Assembly (NCBI GenBank): GCA_039621445.1 | Contig: CP154955.1 | Location: forward strand, 51,241,384-51,305,383 | Length of the DNA: 64,000 nucleotides | Reading direction: 5' to 3' | Source of the DNA: Euglena gracilis | Lineage: Eukaryota; Euglenida; Euglenophyceae; Euglenales | In this document: positions 62,216-64,000 of the stretch, piece by piece | How the letters are laid out: the number at the start of each line of letters is the position of its first letter | Position numbering within the stretch: the stretch's first letter is position 1 | Translations under genes and position numbers: made by a program | Notes under the pieces: generated by a model | The model's database searches: none | Seen by the model: the letters and a program-made list of their open reading frames with translations, nothing else | What the model was told of the DNA's origin: nothing

Positions 62216-64000
62216 TTTCAGGATGAGCGCAAATCTCTGATAGACAATGTAAGAATCCTTCCACGACTGCCGCAGCAGCCCAAATGCACCAGGAAAAAAC
62301 CATCCAACTGGCACAACCAGACAACCGGTGCGTCGGACAAATCGCAATGTCTTTGGGCTGCAATTCTTATGCCAGAGGCGCGTGCACAGACGCACCCGCC
62401 TATGGGGAATGCAGCCCAAGGGATATGCACAGCACGTATAAATATGTACACACGGCAGAGCTAACACGTCACACGTGACGTGCAAGGTCGTGCGTGACGT
62501 GCGAGGTCGTGCGTGACGTGTCTGCACTGTGTGACATGCGATGCCACAGGTCGCATGCCGCAGGGGGTCAGAGCGCCACGGGGGGCGGACCGCCATCAGG
62601 GTTGGAGCGTGCACGCATCATGTCCTTCTTGGTGGGCGGAGGGGGCGGGAGAGGGACCGTCCGAGGTGGGTCTGGTTGGGTGGGGGGTGGCGTTCCGGAA
62701 ATATGGGGAAAACAAGAAACAGGAAAAAACAAAAAAAACTGCCCCCTGCAGCTGGTCACAGCACTCCAAAGGGTGATGACGCTAGACGACAGCGGTCGCC
62801 AACAGCAAGGAACGTTGCTTGAAGAAAATTGCGTTGCTGGGGAAAATAACGTTGCTGGAAGAAATTGTAGGGTCCCCGATGCTTTTGGCGGGAAAACTCT
62901 GGCAAAAAAAATTGCTATGTGGATTATTCCGAGGAGTTCCATGAGAAGGCACACCAAATCGAGTGCCTTCTTCCACATATCCAGAATGCCATTGAAAAGT
63001 TCCAAACCCTAACTCCAATTTGGACTTTGGACCCCAGAGGAGGTGGGGGGTGCAGGTTTAGGCGGAATTCCAGGCTGGGTAAAATATATTTGGCAAATAA
63101 TACCCCCCCCAGGAGGAGCTGGATTCGCGCTTGCAGGAGGAGACATTTAACGTGGGAAGCAAAGGAGAATAACTACGGGACGTCACGTGTGTCAGGAGTG
63201 ACAATGGCAGAGAACTGTCGCAAACAGGCCCCAGAGAGAAACCCTCAAACTGCAATTTCCCCGACAATTTTGGAATTTTTTTCGGCGATATTTGGCACAC
63301 TTTGGCGCTGAGGTAGAAGTGGCGGAAACAATCTCAGCGAAACAATCTCAGGGCTGGGAAGCTGGAGAACACCTCCCACTCGTGGGGGGGGGGGGTGAGC
63401 AAAGCCGAGCTGAAAACGGGCCCCTACCCCCTCCAAAGAAGATCTGTCAGACCTACGAGCTAGGAACTCAAAACGATCTGGGGATCTGGGAAAAAGAAAA
63501 CTTGAACAAAAATCACACCAACAAACTTTTGGGGCACTCACTGGAAAATAACTTTTCCTTTGCTTGAGGACAAAAAAAACGCGGATGAAAATCGCAGTTA
63601 AAGTCATGAAACAGAAAGGAGCTTCGAACACACACACACACACACACATGCGCGCGTGTATGCAAGCACAAACGCATGCTGCGCTGTGTCATTTTAATGC
63701 CCATGGAGAGCAGACAAGCCCTCAGAGGGGTCCAGATGATCCGCTGCGGGTCAATCGACACCTTGGGCTGTTTCAGCCTGAATTGGGAAAAAAAGGTGCC
63801 ATTGGAAAGATTTGGTTAACACATATAACCCCTGAAGTGGCGCTTGAGTGGCAGCTCCTTCCACACTAAAAAAACATTTAAAAAATTAAAAATGAACATA
63901 TTTGTCATCACAACGACAAATATGGATACACCGAGAGCTCCTTCAAATTAAAAGATTCAAAATTTTGTTGAGGTGGTGTCAATTGGTATTCCAAAATATA
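62216..64000. other. Right-end stretch without assigned genes
   Basis: Contains CGTGACGTGC tandem motifs at 62,465-62,520, a GC-rich patch at 62,540-62,700 open in several frames, and AAATTGCGTTGCTGG repeats at 62,815-62,865. A short (CA)n lies at 63,629-63,650. No exon could be called with confidence. Confidence 0.4.

Overview
This window is nuclear DNA of a eukaryote, most likely a microalga or other protist. Recognisable coding pieces are short, GC3-rich exons of about 85-190 bp bounded by GT-AG splice sites and separated by kilobase introns. Simple repeats ((CA)n, (GA)n, (TA)n) and runs of G or C are abundant. No operon, tRNA, rRNA or CRISPR was seen. The exact lineage cannot be told from the sequence alone. 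Canonical GT-AG introns and the lack of a visible spliced-leader sequence argue mildly against a dinoflagellate.

Layout. (1) 1-9,738 is single copy. It carries five candidate minus-strand exons of one unidentified gene (1,654-4,701), then about 5 kb with little readable content. (2) 9,739-29,694 and 29,695-50,679 are two tandem copies of one segment of about 20 kb. The units are highly similar but differ by many small indels, a large (CA)n expansion, two clean small-transposon insertions, one extra dispersed-repeat insertion and two replaced blocks. (3) 50,680-64,000 is single copy: decayed repeats, a 23-24 bp minisatellite interrupted by a transposon, several more small inverted-repeat elements and a few isolated candidate exons.

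The one gene identified with confidence is FCF2 (animal name DNTTIP2/TdIF2), a nucleolar U3/SSU-processome factor for early pre-rRNA cleavage. Its last three exons lie on the minus strand in each unit (14,673-11,207 and 35,410-31,190). They join in phase to a 123-residue Fcf2 domain with a lysine-rich tail. The two copies encode identical protein here, with one silent change, while the introns around them differ heavily. Further candidate exons upstream on the same strand (18.2, 24.0 and 25.5 kb and their partners) may belong to FCF2 or to neighbouring genes.

The most distinctive feature is the small-transposon landscape. Two groups recur: hAT-like elements with CAGGG tips and 7-8 bp target duplications, and C-tipped elements that duplicate TA. 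Several of the many poly-G/poly-C tracts are the tips of these elements. The tandem duplication provides both filled and empty sites for two of the hAT-like insertions.
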